Assembly (NCBI GenBank): GCA_033557685.1 | Contig: JAWQRN010000310.1 | Span: 1-31,620, forward strand | Direction of reading: 5' to 3' | From: Sperchopsis tessellata | Taxonomy: Eukaryota > Arthropoda > Insecta > Coleoptera > Hydrophilidae | Length of the DNA: 31,620 bases | Shown: positions 20,639 to 31,550 of the stretch, piece by piece | How positions within the stretch are numbered: position 1 is the first letter of the stretch | Layout of the letters: every line of letters begins with the position of its first letter | Translations under genes and position numbers: made by a program | Notes under the pieces: generated by a model | What the model was told of the DNA's origin: nothing | The model's database searches: none | What the model saw: only the letters and a program-made list of their open reading frames with translations

Positions 20639-20799
20639 GTATGTTACCTTTTTTTATTTATTTGTATTTTTACTTGTTCATTAATAAATATCACATATTA
20701 AAAATCAGTGACTGCTGCAGCTGTTTGTCATGTGATTTTTCGTCAGTAACTAAACAAACAAGGACCATAGATGATACTTGCCTTTACAGACGACATTGA

Positions 20800-21340
20800 C
20801 ACTGAAAAGCACTGTTGAGAAGGAAACTAAGAAAGCATGTCTTAACATCAAAGACAAAACCAAATACATGTATATCACATGCCGGCCAACCAGAGACAGA
20901 ATTGATTAAAATGTAACGATAGACATTTATAACTTCGAATGTGTTAGTCAATTCAAATATCTCGGACCCATAGTAACCTCCAATAAAGACTTCAAAAATT
21001 AAAGTGTATCAGTGTTATCATGTCAGTCGTCTGCTACAGCTGCGAAGCCTGGACCCTCACCAAGCAAAGATAACTTCTACTCAGATGTTTTCAATGGCAA
21101 ACTTTAAGGAGAATTTTTGGCCTTGTACTATACACAAACACAGAACAAACCGCATAGGAACAAATCTAGAAATCGAAGAGCTATACCAAAGACCTGAACT
21201 TTAGTAAAAACAAAATCTTAGAGGTTAAGGTGGGCTCGATATGTCCAAAAGGCCTCTGATTCATTAAAACAGTTTGGGAATAGAACCCGGTTGAAAACGG
21301 CTATTAATCTGACCAAAGTACAGAGATAGGGACAGTATCA
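20800..21340 (+). pseudogene. RTE-like LINE C-terminal remnant
   Basis: The reading includes KKACLNIKDKTKYM, a FECVSQFKYLGPIVTSNKDF block and CYSCEAWTLTKQR. These correspond to the 'F-YLGS-IT-DND' and 'YG-ETWTLTK' motifs after the RT in RTE/BovB-type elements. Shifted remains of 'RRIFGPV' follow (near 21108-21125). The segment between YLG and the AWTLTK block is shortened, and stops are frequent. It lies in intron 5 in the host gene's orientation. Confidence 0.65.
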
Positions 21341-21559
21341 TAAGAGACCTATTGAGTCCATGTTGGTACAAAACCGATAAAGGCAAATTGTTATTACTAC
21401 TGAGACCCACAAAGGGTTATAACTTTACTAAGAAGAAGAATAGACTACTCTGTAAAAGAGTTTTGAGTTTTTTTTTTTTTATAGTATATTTCATAAGTAC
21501 CTTTAGGCAAATATACAAGAATATTTCAAACAAAAATAGAATAAGCTACACCTAATAAC
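21341..21559. other. Unassigned spacer
   Basis: A T-run at about 21467-21480 and a chance open frame are the only features seen. Confidence 0.35.
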
Positions 21560-23913
21560 TAAATTACAATGTGGAACCTAAACATACTAAACGTAAGCAC
21601 AAACATGCATCCAAAAAGTCATTCAGATATTCATTTATTGTGTAGTAAACCTGAGAAACCAGTCAGTAATGAACATTATTTTTAAACTTCATGGGACCAT
21701 TAATGCTCTTGAAATGATCGGGAAGTTTATTGTACACTTTAACTGATATTGTTAAAAAACGGAGGACATTCTTCAAAATGCAGGCCTCACATAAATCGTT
21801 GCCACTCTAGTACTGTAAGCATGCTGATCCAAACCCAATGCAAAGAGATTCTTGTTATTGTAGACGAACATAACACATTCGAAAATATACATTGTAATTA
21901 CTATCATTATTTTCATAGAGGCAAAACTCAAACTATTCATAATACGCAATGACTTCTTTTGCATGAGAAGATTTTCCTGAAGCAATGGGTTATTGTCCCA
22001 AAAAATAAGTCCGTATCGCAAGGCAGACTCAAAAAAGACAAAATAAACTGTCCTCAACAGAGCAGTATCAACACTGCTTTTTCAGCTGAAACAACATGAA
22101 ATTAACAGAATTAATTTTTCATTTTAAGTGAGTGTAATTCTTCGTTCACCTCAAACCCTCTTCAATGTGCAGACACAAAAGCTTACAAGACTCCACAAAC
22201 CTCATAGATACACCATCGAAAACAACCTGACAAATCTCATTTCTATTGGTAAAATTAATAAGGATAGTCTTATTTACATTTAAAACCAAGTCATTGCTAG
22301 AAAACCAGTTAGAAGCGGACCAAAAATAAAGCCTTGCGGCACACCTAAACTAACAACTCTATTATTAGATAGTACAACAGAAATCCCTCTAGAAGGAGCT
22401 ACAAAACTAATGTGCGCCCTCTGCTTCCGTTCAGACAAATAAGACTTCATCAAAGGCAATGCCATCCTCCTGATATATCTCCAATTTATGAAGACGCCGC
22501 CCATGGTTTACTAGGTCAAAAGCCTTAGATAAATCATAATTTATGCACTCCGTATAAAGACAATCATTCAATCCATTGTAAATTTGCATCAACACACTAC
22601 GAAGAGCACTGGAGGTAAACCTGCCAGACCTGAATCCATGCTGAGCCGCATGAAAAACTTTACTGCTATCAAGAAATCCAGTTAATCTGCTTTTAATTGC
22701 CTTCTCAAATATTTTAGATAACACATTAAGGATCGATATGGGCCTGTAATTGTAGACCATAGACCTAACCCCACCCTTATGCAGAGGCACAACCTTAGCC
22801 TCCTTCAAAACCTGAGCGAATACACCATGCAAAATATGGCAATTGAGGAGGTGGCTTATGGGCGCACTAAGGTCATCAACAGCAATCCTATATACAACAC
22901 TGGAGATGCCGTCAGTGCCAGCCACATTTGAGTGTTTCAGTGAACGTATGACTGACCCTATTTCCACTGAATCCGCTGGAGTCAAAAACATCGACCCTGT
23001 AGCACCAACAATCTCTGGTTCACTACAAATATTCAAACCCCTAGTCAAAACCAGTGGGTGACCAGTAAAATAATCATTAAAAATATATGCAATTTCAGCA
23101 GCATCATCTATCTATTTACAATCTTATAACTCTCCTAGATACCCTACAATAGTTACGATACTTCGTAACAATGGCTGGATGTGGGAAAGCCTTATAGAGC
23201 AAATATAGATCTCTCTTAGTCTACTAGACTTTCTTACACCTTTTTAACCAGAAAACCTTTTTTCCAGGAATTTTCATTGTTTTATAGGGAAATGCTAGGG
23301 TAAAAGGTGTGTAAAATAGTGAGTAAAATAGATCAATTACATTTTCTCCTTCATAACCATATAAAATTGACCAATCCACGTCCCTCAAGTAAACAACAGA
23401 TCTTTCCAGATTTTTTGATGTGAAGGACATACCAAAATAATACTTATTTACTCCGGATGTGTAGAAAGCAGTTCTGCATCATGGTCTGAAAAAGCAACAG
23501 GTTCAACAATTGCCTCACTGTCAAAATCATTTAATCTTACTGCAATATTATCAATGCAAGTAGCACTACGACTGGTTATTCGAGTCGGTTCATTTATCAT
23601 TAATCTGATATTAAAACCATTCAGCAGCAGCAAAAATCACGTTTTCTATCAGAATCACCAAGGAAATCAATGTTAAAATCAGCACTTTAGATAAAATTTC
23701 TACAATAATAAAATTTAGAAAGTAGCTCAAACAAACTATCAAGAAACACAGCAATATTTGTATTTGGGGGACGGCTCAGTGATGCAACAACCATATCCTC
23801 TTCGATGTTGGTTGCACAAACTTCAAAACGTGACTCTACACCATCAATCACTGCATAATGAAACTGCAAGTCATCACGGACAAAAATTGCAGCACCACCA
23901 TGACCACCACACT
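21560..23913 (-). mobile_element. 5'-truncated Jockey/CR1-like LINE, antisense in WAC intron 5
   Basis: A single element reads in order on the minus strand. The apurinic endonuclease begins abruptly at CGGHGGAAIFV near 23913. The RT follows, then the post-RT C-terminus, with the last coding similarity near 21600. The first half of the endonuclease and any ORF1 are missing, as expected from incomplete reverse transcription. The truncated 5' end sits only about 50 bp from the acceptor of WAC exon 6. Target-site duplications were not resolved. Confidence 0.8.
21600..23913 (-). pseudogene. LINE ORF2 (endonuclease-RT) with catalytic block deleted
   Basis: The endonuclease part shows SLSRPPNTNIAVFLDSLFEL (23740s), LLNGFNIRLMINEPTRIT near 23630-23570 and SDHDAE near 23485. 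The RT runs from 23048 to 22431 with SNVAGTDGISS, KEAKVVPLHKGG, YRPISILNVLSKIFEKAIK, QHGFRSGR and SKAFDLVNHG. A shifted frame then gives GVPQGFIFGPLL near 22345-22310. The following ADD catalytic motif is absent: the reading jumps to NDLVLNVNKT. The C-terminal frame (22057-21773) reads SALRYGLIFWDNN and MQKKSLRIMN. Several frame changes plus loss of the active site make it inactive. Confidence 0.8.
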
Positions 23914-23966
23914 GTCTTTTTATTTATTTTAGTAGATTTAAGTATTTAAATTTGTAATTATTTCAG

Positions 23967-24626
23967 GTCATGAAAAACATTCCAATTCACGAGGCAACAA
24001 CAGCAGCAGTAGTAAAGATAATAGAGACAATGCTACTGGCAGCCGTCATTGGAGCAGTAGTAGCAGCAGAGATGATAGTGAGCCACCAAAAGATTCCCGT
24101 TCATCTCGAAAACATTCAGATGAAAACATACAGTCAACTCAGGATATGGACATTTCACCGGGTGATAGCACGCCCACTTCTGAAATATCCTACAGTCATT
24201 CAGCACTACCAGCACAAGTTGCCACTGTGGAGCAGACAACAATAGGACCAGTTTTACTAGCGACAGCGCTGCCACGGCTCATATCACACCCCCACATACC
24301 TACTACCCCAACTACAACAATACAACCAGAATCATCACCCCTAATCAGTAATCCCCAGAGTACCCCCTCAATGGTGCCACCTCCTGCTTGCGTGACTACT
24401 TCAAATGCTCCCGGACCACCCATGGGTGCACATTTATCTCAAATCTCCAACACTACAGACAGTATCGATAAACCTCTTCATACTGCAATGCTTTTACCTA
24501 GACCAATAGCGCCAGGTGACAATGGTGTACATACGCAACCACTTACTGTTGATACCAATCATTTGGGGCCAGTAGTTGAAGGACCACCCACCCCTACACA
24601 TTCTGAAACAGTGGATTGTGCAAAAG
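23967..24626 (+). CDS. wac: WAC orthologue, coding exon 6 (Ser/Thr/Pro-rich middle)
   Basis: Acceptor ATTTCAG at 23960-23966, donor GTAAGT at 24627. The first two bases complete the Arg begun in exon 5. The exon encodes residues up to 442 and ends one base into a Val codon. It starts with a Ser/Asn/Arg-rich block (RGNNSSSSKDNRD) and an acidic DMDISPGDSTPTSE. The rest is a proline/threonine-rich stretch (IPTTPTTTIQPESSPL, MVPPPACVTT, GPPTPTHSE) resembling the disordered middle of WAC, which differs greatly among animals. No stop interrupts 660 bp, which is notable in such AT-rich DNA. Assignment rests on phase and composition more than on alignment. Confidence 0.85.
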
Positions 24627-24745
24627 GTAAGTTTTTTTAATACTTCTGATTTTCAGATGTTTTCATATACATTTTCAATATTTTCATGCACTTTTTCTTT
24701 CCATATATTTTTGCTCCATATAAAGATCTTAATTTATTTTTTCAG

Positions 24746-24924
24746 TGGCAATTTCCATGGGAAGTCCACCAGCTGGTACTTTGTCAACGCTACAAGGTGT
24801 GTCTAGTTCTCTGCAAGCACTTAGACCTCAGGGCCCTACAATTACGCCATCCTTGGCAAATCATGTTAGAGATGACCTTGTAAACCATGTCCGAGGATGG
24901 CCAGCTGACATTTTAGAGAAACAG
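24746..24924 (+). CDS. wac: WAC orthologue, coding exon 7 (conserved C-terminal block)
   Basis: Acceptor TTTTTTCAG ending at 24745, donor GTAAAC at 24925. It encodes residues 443-502 and ends on a codon boundary. It begins VAISMGSPPAGTLSTLQG and ends with LANHVRDDLVNHVRGWPADI and LEKQ. The last part matches vertebrate WAC '[24 protein letters not shown]' closely; this block leads into the coiled coil that binds RNF20/RNF40. It is among the best-conserved parts of the family and, with the WW exon, secures the gene identity. Confidence 0.95.
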
Positions 24925-26259
24925 GTAAACTCGTTTTTAAGTTTTATAGATAGAAGTTATCTAAAGATTAATGGGGTATTTGTATATGTACATTTAAAAA
25001 GAGGAGAAGCAGTAATTATACTTTTAGAGATTATATTATATTTATAACAGTTAAGTTTGTAGATAGTTCAGATGATGGTAACTTATAGTTTAGGTTGTAG
25101 ATTGGTGGAACATCTATTAGATCAATAAGACTTAAAGTTTTGTTTTGACAGATTATTGAAGTTATGAGTGGGTTTTTTATCGAAGTAAATATTTGAAGTC
25201 GATGAAGAAACGGTTTTCATCAGTACGAGCAATTATATGAGATGAATTTCGAAGTCCAGGGACGATCATCGGATGATAACTTTGATACAGTGAAGGTGGA
25301 TACTTTAATTTCATCTGTTTTTGGGTGCCCAGCAAGTCAAGACTGTATTAATATACATGACTCGTTGGTCTAATGTATGTGAAAGAAGAACTTAGAATTA
25401 ACTACAAGAAATCTGGGTCCTATCTGGTTTAAATTTGTTTAAAATGTATTTATTTTATAGTGTTTAGTTTACATTAATACAATGATAAATAATACAGCTC
25501 TTGTAATGGTTATATATAATGCCAATCATAACTGGCCCTCCATATACAGGCGAGAATTCTGCTGGAAAGATCTAAATGACTCTCGATTTAATCTGGAGTG
25601 GACAAAGTGGTCCAACTGTTTCGCCTGTCAAATGCAGACTAGATTATTCTGGAGTTTTAGTGGCGTAGTTACTTTGCGGTAGGTTCGTAACATTGCCCAC
25701 TCCTTAATTCTGTTCGTCTTGAACATGGGCATCTACAAACTTCCTAAAAACAAGGATGTTCTGTTCTTATATGGATGTTCAAATGGCGCCGACTGCAAGC
25801 TAAATGTTGACAATGTCATCCCCTCCAGAGTGGACACACTTCTCAGTTCTACTTACCAATGGTTCACGTTTATAGTCAGAGGCTTTACCTCTTTCATAGG
25901 TAATAGTGGAAATAACAGTCCTCATTGTTTTTGGTAAACGAAGTTGTCTCGATGGAAGTGATACATCACAACCTTCACATCAGAATACATGAGGGTGCAT
26001 TCATTAATCATATTTTAGACCACTTTCCAGCTTAGTTAGTCAAGGCCACACCCAAGTCTTGGAATAGCTAATTTCTTACAACCTTGCAGTATAGGGAGAT
26101 AGGACCACATGTCTTGGTAGGTTAGGTGATAAATGAATCGGTCTTGATCACCCAAATGCAGGACTTGCTGACCAGTTTCGACTAGACTCAACAGTTTTTC
26201 AGGTCCCTGGAATCATATGAGGAACTCTTTGGCAATACCCTGGGACATCTTCAAATCGG
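24925..26259. other. Intron 7, left part, unassigned
   Basis: No protein motif was recognised. The part from about 25450 to 26259 may include the 3' end and LTR of the neighbouring gypsy remnant, but I could not pair it with a second LTR. Confidence 0.35.
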
Positions 26260-28175
26260 CTGCTACACAGTGCGCCAGTAATCATTCCTGACTGGCACCA
26301 AACAAATCTTCTTTCTCTGCCGTCATGTTGAAATCTAGCTGATGACCTTGAATCTTCAGGAAAGACTCGAATTCCTGTTTATTCTGGACTTGTAATTCCT
26401 CTAACCGACGATGTTCTTCTTGGAAGCTGGTATATGGGGCTAACCGATTGTAGTATATCACTTTCGATTTGCCTCTTAGAGGTTTCTTGATACGTTAATT
26501 TTCTTCACCACTATATATGGTCCTTCCCTGGAGTATTGCTGCTTGGGGCATAGACCTTTTAGGCATTGTGGACTTGATCGCCTTCCTTGAATCCTACACT
26601 GTCGGTTCGTACATTATATCTCTCCTTCATTCTGCCGCTTACAATCTGAATGTTGTTTCGTACAGTATTATGAATGTCGTCCATCTTCCTTCTTAGGTTT
26701 TCGACATAATTATTTTCTGCTTCATGTTCATCTGGCTGGGTGCCAAAAATAATGTATCCAGGTAAACTTATTTATCTTCAGAAAATCACTTTAGCTAGAG
26801 TTTGCTGAGTCGTTTCATTAACAGCTGAGGCCATCAGGATTAGGTCTCCTGGAACAACGCTGATGCAAAGTTTCTTCATTTGTCAGAATCGAGTTCCAGA
26901 GGTACCCCAAATTTACTGAAGAACTCATTAACTAGCACTTAGAGGGCATATGCCTCAACCCATTTACTGAAATAATCCACGGTAACCAATTTGTATTTGT
27001 TGCCAGTATAAGTATCTGGGAACGGCCCTGCTATGTCTAGCAATTCTCTCAAAAGGGCTTTCCTACGTTATACTGCTTCATCAGAGCCTTTCTCTGTCTT
27101 CCCGGACTATTTGTTGCCGCACAGATGTGCATCTCCGACATCATTGTGACAGTTGACCCAATAGAATCGTTCTCGAAACTTCTCTATTAGTTTTCTTAAG
27201 CCTAAATGGCCTCTAGAACTCTCATTGTGTAATTCTTCCAACATTTCCTATCGTATTTTTAGCACCAGCTAAAGGGTCTTTTCATTTTCCTCTTCAATAC
27301 TATGTTATCCACTGGGTCCAGTATGTTACTAGCATCAGGGTCCAAAAAGAACTAAGATTTGGAGTCTTAGTTAAGATTCTCTTCAATATGTTGAACGCTT
27401 CTTGGCAATTTTCCATCTGGGACAAATCTTCGATAATGCCATGAAACTTCGTATATTATACTTACTTCTTGGGGATTGGCCTCTTCTCCACTGTTGAGAT
27501 TTTGTCAGGATCTGTAGCTACACCTTCACTGGACACCACATGTCTGAGATATTTTTTTTTCTTCTTGAATAGGTGGCATTTCTTAAGCCATAGTTCCAAA
27601 TGGGCATTTCTCACTCTTCTAAAAACCTCTTCCAAATTCTTCAAATGTCTTGCTGATTACAATATCATCATCAAGGTAAACCAGACAGGTCTTCTTTCAT
27701 AAACCCTTGAGAACCAAATCCATTAGTCTTTCAAAAGTTGCTGGTGCAATGTATAGTCCCAATGACGCTGAACTGCCGCAGCTCCTGTAGTAAAAGCTGT
27801 CTTTTCTCGGTCTTTAGGGTCCAGCTCTACCAGCTGGTAACCACTCTTCAAGTCTAATGTGGAGGACCATTGTGACCCTACCAAGGTGTCCAAAGTATCG
27901 TCTATTCATGGCAGAGGGTAACAATCTTTCTTTGATACATGGTTCAGTCTTCTATAGTCAAAAAATCTGATAGACCCATCTTTCTTGGAAACCAGAACAA
28001 CAGGTGAGGTCCAAGGACTAGTGGAAGGTTCTATGGTGCTTCTGTTTCTGCATCTTCTTCAGCAGATCTTCAGCATTTAGCTAAGGGTAAACGCCTTGGA
28101 TGCTCACCACATTGATACAACCGTAGTCTTCCTCTCCAGTGGCAATTATGTCTTGGAATTACATTAGGAGTTCTA
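26260..28175 (-). pseudogene. Ty3/gypsy LTR-retrotransposon pol remnant
   Basis: Read on the minus strand, it starts with GEHPRRLPLAKC (28120-28080) and then GPHLLFWFPRK, the RT entry 'SPW-SPVVLV-KKDGS' region. LDLKSGYQLVELDPKDREKT-type residues follow near 27860-27800. The RT active site YLDDDIV has YLDD at 27667-27678. The next part reads NAHLELWLKKCHLFKKK. RNase H is largely missing. The integrase reads FPDTYTGNKYKLVTVDYFSKW near 27020-26960, then NFASAL and ERYNVRTDSVGF-GD near 26620-26570. It ends with KVIYYNRLAPY near 26465-26430 and an acidic tail. Stops and shifts are frequent; no gag or LTR pair was recognised. Confidence 0.75.
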
Positions 28176-28936
28176 TCACTTTTTTTTTCTGTTGGTGATA
28201 TATTCATTAGATTTTCAGCAATACTACTTTTAATTTCCTTACATAATGTTTTGAAAATCTGAGCCGTAATTAAAAAAATGAATGCATCATACTGTATTGT
28301 ACTGAAAATAAGTGAGAATGTTTTTATAGCATTGAGATAATTATTCAAATGTAGAAGTTGTATACCATAATAGCAATAAGGAAATTTGGAAAAATCACGT
28401 TTTCCTTGAAAACAAAAAAAAACAACAAAAAATTGCCTGTGCCAGTAATATTGTCTTCAAAAATTAACTTATTCAACCACAAATCAAGAATTTATTACAA
28501 AATGCACTACACTACATGTTAATATATAAGAAAAACATCAAATATATAACTGGATGAACAAAAGTGTTACTAAAAATATGTAAGATGACATTGAGAAACC
28601 AGCCTAAATACTTTTTAAAGGTTCAGTAAATTTGGTATGATTTTGAACTTGTGAAATAATATGCATGAAAGTGTTTCAATTCTTTACGTAAACTTCCACG
28701 GCCACAATATATATCTTCAGATTTTCCAGGAGGTAACTAATGTTTTCGTCTATGACTAGCCCTTCTGAGAGCTACATGTCAACATATACTTAGCACTTTT
28801 TACAGGTAGTTGGCAGTCTACATCTAGCACTTTTAAGAGCTACAAGGCAGTTTAAATTTGAAGCTCTGCAGTGTAATAGTTTATCAATTATCTGATTTTC
28901 TTACAGATCAAAACTAAATGTAATGTTTATTTTTAG
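28176..28936. other. Intron 7, right part
   Basis: AT-rich with A-runs (about 28412-28432) and no recognisable element. The last bases form the acceptor tract of exon 8 (TTTATTTTTAG ending at 28936). Confidence 0.4.
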
Positions 28937-29064
28937 GCACAGAAACTTTCAGAAGAAGCACATATTATGGGCAGCATACAATGTTCCAAAGTTTCAGCTG
29001 AATTAAAAACGGCTCGCTCATTAGTTCGATTAACAGAAATACAAGCTACTCTACAAGAACAAAG
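28937..29064 (+). CDS. wac: WAC orthologue, coding exon 8 (C-terminal coiled coil); last exon missing
   Basis: Acceptor TTTTTAG ending at 28936, donor GTAATT at 29065. It encodes residues 503-544 plus two bases of the next codon. It reads AQKLSEEAHIMGSIQCSKVS, then ELKTARSLVRLTEIQATLQ and EQR. This matches the vertebrate WAC end '[42 protein letters not shown]' and continues the coiled coil. The family ends with about 20 more residues (ILFLRQQIKELE followed by NSFMV in vertebrates). I found nothing like that up to 31620, so the final exon and 3' UTR lie beyond the window. Confidence 0.95.
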
Positions 29065-29089
29065 GTAATTGAACATGTTTATTTTAGAA

Positions 29090-30485
29090 TTACTCTACTC
29101 GAATATCTTTATTACCCATCAAACATGCAATAATAGCAACTTAACAGCCAATACCCTAAACACATTTCTCAAACATTGGAAAAACCGAGCTGATTAAGGT
29201 ATCAGACACAACTGGACACAACAAGACTACGAACAAAAAACAATATAGATTCATTAATCTTGGAACCAGTTAAATCACAAGAAATACTAAATATCATAAA
29301 CAGAATAAAACAGAAGTCAATTAAAGATGTTTACGATATTTCTACAATTATGTTGAAGGAAGTAGGCAATTGTATAACAATGTAACTGACTTTCCTAATA
29401 AATAATTGTTTGACGGATGGTGTTTTCCCAACTACACTAAAGAAAGCAAAAGTGATACCAATACTAAAGAAGGGTGTTGCAGACTCATACGGAAATTATA
29501 CTTTGTATCAATACTACCAGGAATCTCAAAAGTGTTTGAGACAGCCTTTAAAATGCAGCTAGTGCATTTTCTGGAAAGGTATAATATAATTAATGGAAAC
29601 CAACATGCCTACAGAAAGAATCATTGTACCGTAACAGCAATAGTAGACATTATCTGTCAAATATTGATTGGTTTTGGCAAGAATGGTGGCAGGTACTCTC
29701 AGATCACCCTCTCCGATCTGGGTAAAGCCTTCGATGTGGTGGACCATGAGCTACTTTTGAACTAGATATGGAAATATGGTATACGTGGTATTCCTCATAA
29801 ATTTATGTCATATTTGGGAGAACGCTCACAACAAGTAGCCTGGAAAAATGAAGTCTGACTGGAGACTAGTAGAGAGAAGAATGCTGCAGGGATCCATTCT
29901 TGAGCCAATTCCTTTTCTGCTATATATCAATGACATAACAGAGTGTGAGAGCGGATACTATATGTCTGTTTGCTGATGACACTTCTTTTATAAATACAAA
30001 CAAAAATTTTAATACTTTAAAAGAACAGGCCAACCTATCCTTAGAAAGTGCAGAGAGGTGGTTTTGATGCGAACAAACTGAAATTAAAGACAGAAAACAC
30101 AAAATGTGCCCAAACAATCTCACTTTTTTAGGAACAAAAGTTTATATTCAATATCTGAAAAAAGACTGGCCAGAGCACTGTATTGCATAAGGATAATAAA
30201 CAGAAATGTAACACCGAGTTGACAAGAAACTTCCAGTGTATCAAAATTACCCAACAAAGTACTAACTATTGGGCAGTACTACTATATAATGTACTACCGG
30301 AAAACATCAAGCGGATGTAGCCGAACCTCTTCAAGAAGTGGGTGAAACAGAGATTGGTCGATCAACCGTTCTATACCATACAAGAATACATGGAGTCCAT
30401 TGTAGAAGCAATACCACAATAATTTGACTTTTTGACCTCTGTCTTGTTAATAATTATTACAGGGAAATAAATGTAAATGTAAAAA
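29090..30485 (+). pseudogene. Jockey-like LINE ORF2 remnant, + strand
   Basis: It begins about 25 bp after the exon 8 donor. Blocks in order: FINLGTSKSQEILNIINRIK-like residues (the variant carries a stop); STIMLKEVGNCITM; TDGVFPTTLKKAKVIPILKK near 29410-29470; KMQLVHFLERYNIINGNQHA with YRK near 29550-29610; LSDLGKAFDVVDHELLL near 29710-29760; and the active-site block CLFADDTSF near 29968-29994. A C-terminal YNVLPENIK-like piece near 30285-30310 follows. The tail has TGTAAATGTAAA units near 30470, a usual LINE 3' end. Several frameshifts and an internal deletion between the ADD block and the C-terminus make it dead, although ADD itself survives. Confidence 0.75.
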
Positions 30486-31063
30486 ACATATATGGTAAAT
30501 CAAAAAATCATGTTTGTGGAAAGAGAAATTGACTATGCATGAAGATCCAGTGTAGTGTCTAATCTTAAAACCTTTCATTTCACTTATATGTAATATTAAT
30601 CACAATGCTGATTTTACATAAGCACAATAATTAATTAAAAAGCACATGTGAGATGAGCCTCAAGGCATACAAAAAAGATGAGATTTTTTTCTGCAAGAGT
30701 ATCCAGATGATGTCTCCAGTATAAGCTCCATCTCTCGCTTCAAATCGACAGCACTGAATTGCGGGGGTAGTATGACCAGTGAAACTAAGAGCCTAGAGTG
30801 ACTAATAACTCACTTTATGTAAATTAGTGACACTGATTGCTTCTAAATCCTCTATATATTTAATTGTGATATCAATGACTGCACATGCACATAAATATTA
30901 GAAATACTGATTATGAGGCAACTAAATAAATTGTAAATTCTTTAAAATTTAGTTCCTTAATAAGAAAATTGATTATGTAATTTGTTTGGATTACAATTCT
31001 TTTTTTGTTCCAAAATTAGAATAAATATTTATTTGTATAAAAAGTGAACTTAGAAATCGCCAA
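30486..31063. other. Unassigned intron stretch
   Basis: AT-rich with no recognisable gene. I searched it on the + strand for the missing last WAC exon and did not find it. Confidence 0.4.
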
Positions 31064-31470
31064 ATGTTCCGCAAGCTATGTGGAATTAATGGTCGACAGG
31101 ACCGCCCTACCGAGAGCGCAATTCAACAACTAATTGCAAAATTAAAGGAAACTGATTCAGTTGCTGTGATTGAGCAGTGCCTGAGCGTCGCCGAAACGTT
31201 CGATCAAACGATAATATTGCTCCTGCTATTGAAAGTGTGCATGAGAACCGAAACCTCTCAGTTTTTCGTCGTTCACAAGAAGTTGGCCTTTCTGGCACTT
31301 CAACTTGGTGAATTTTGAGGAAGGACTTGGCCCTTCATCCATACAAGATTCAATTGACTCAAGAACTAAAGTCAGAAGACCACGGCGAATGTCGGACTTT
31401 TGCTGACTGGATCCTAGAACAGTTGGAAACGGATCACAATTTTGACGAAAAAATCATCTTCAGCGAATAA
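31064..31470 (+). pseudogene. Tc1/mariner-superfamily-like transposase remnant (DUF4817-type N-terminus)
   Basis: An open frame reads MFRKLCGINGRQDRPTESAI, then QQLIAKLKETDSV, the helix-turn-helix and 'F-ETGSV' linker of a transposase family very common in insects. The middle (from about 31180) is degraded and frameshifted. From 31336 another frame gives HPYKIQLTQELK, then FADWILEQLE and FDEKIIFS, ending GAA-TAA at 31465-31470. In intact members IIFS is followed by DEAHF with the catalytic Asp; here that residue is lost and a stop follows. Together with the truncated second half, this makes it inactive. Confidence 0.7.
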
Positions 31471-31550
31471 GTGCATTTTTGACTTAAGGGGACTTGTACA
31501 AATAGACGGGAAAAAATTAGTCAATTATGAGGAATCTTTTAAACTACTAT

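Noticed and set aside
24196..24423. Minus-strand open frame opposite WAC exon 6
   Set aside because: It is a Gly/Val-rich mirror of the Pro/Thr-rich sense frame with no family motif.
25482..25937. Two + strand open frames in intron 7
   Set aside because: No recognisable motifs; they may lie in the non-coding end of the gypsy remnant.
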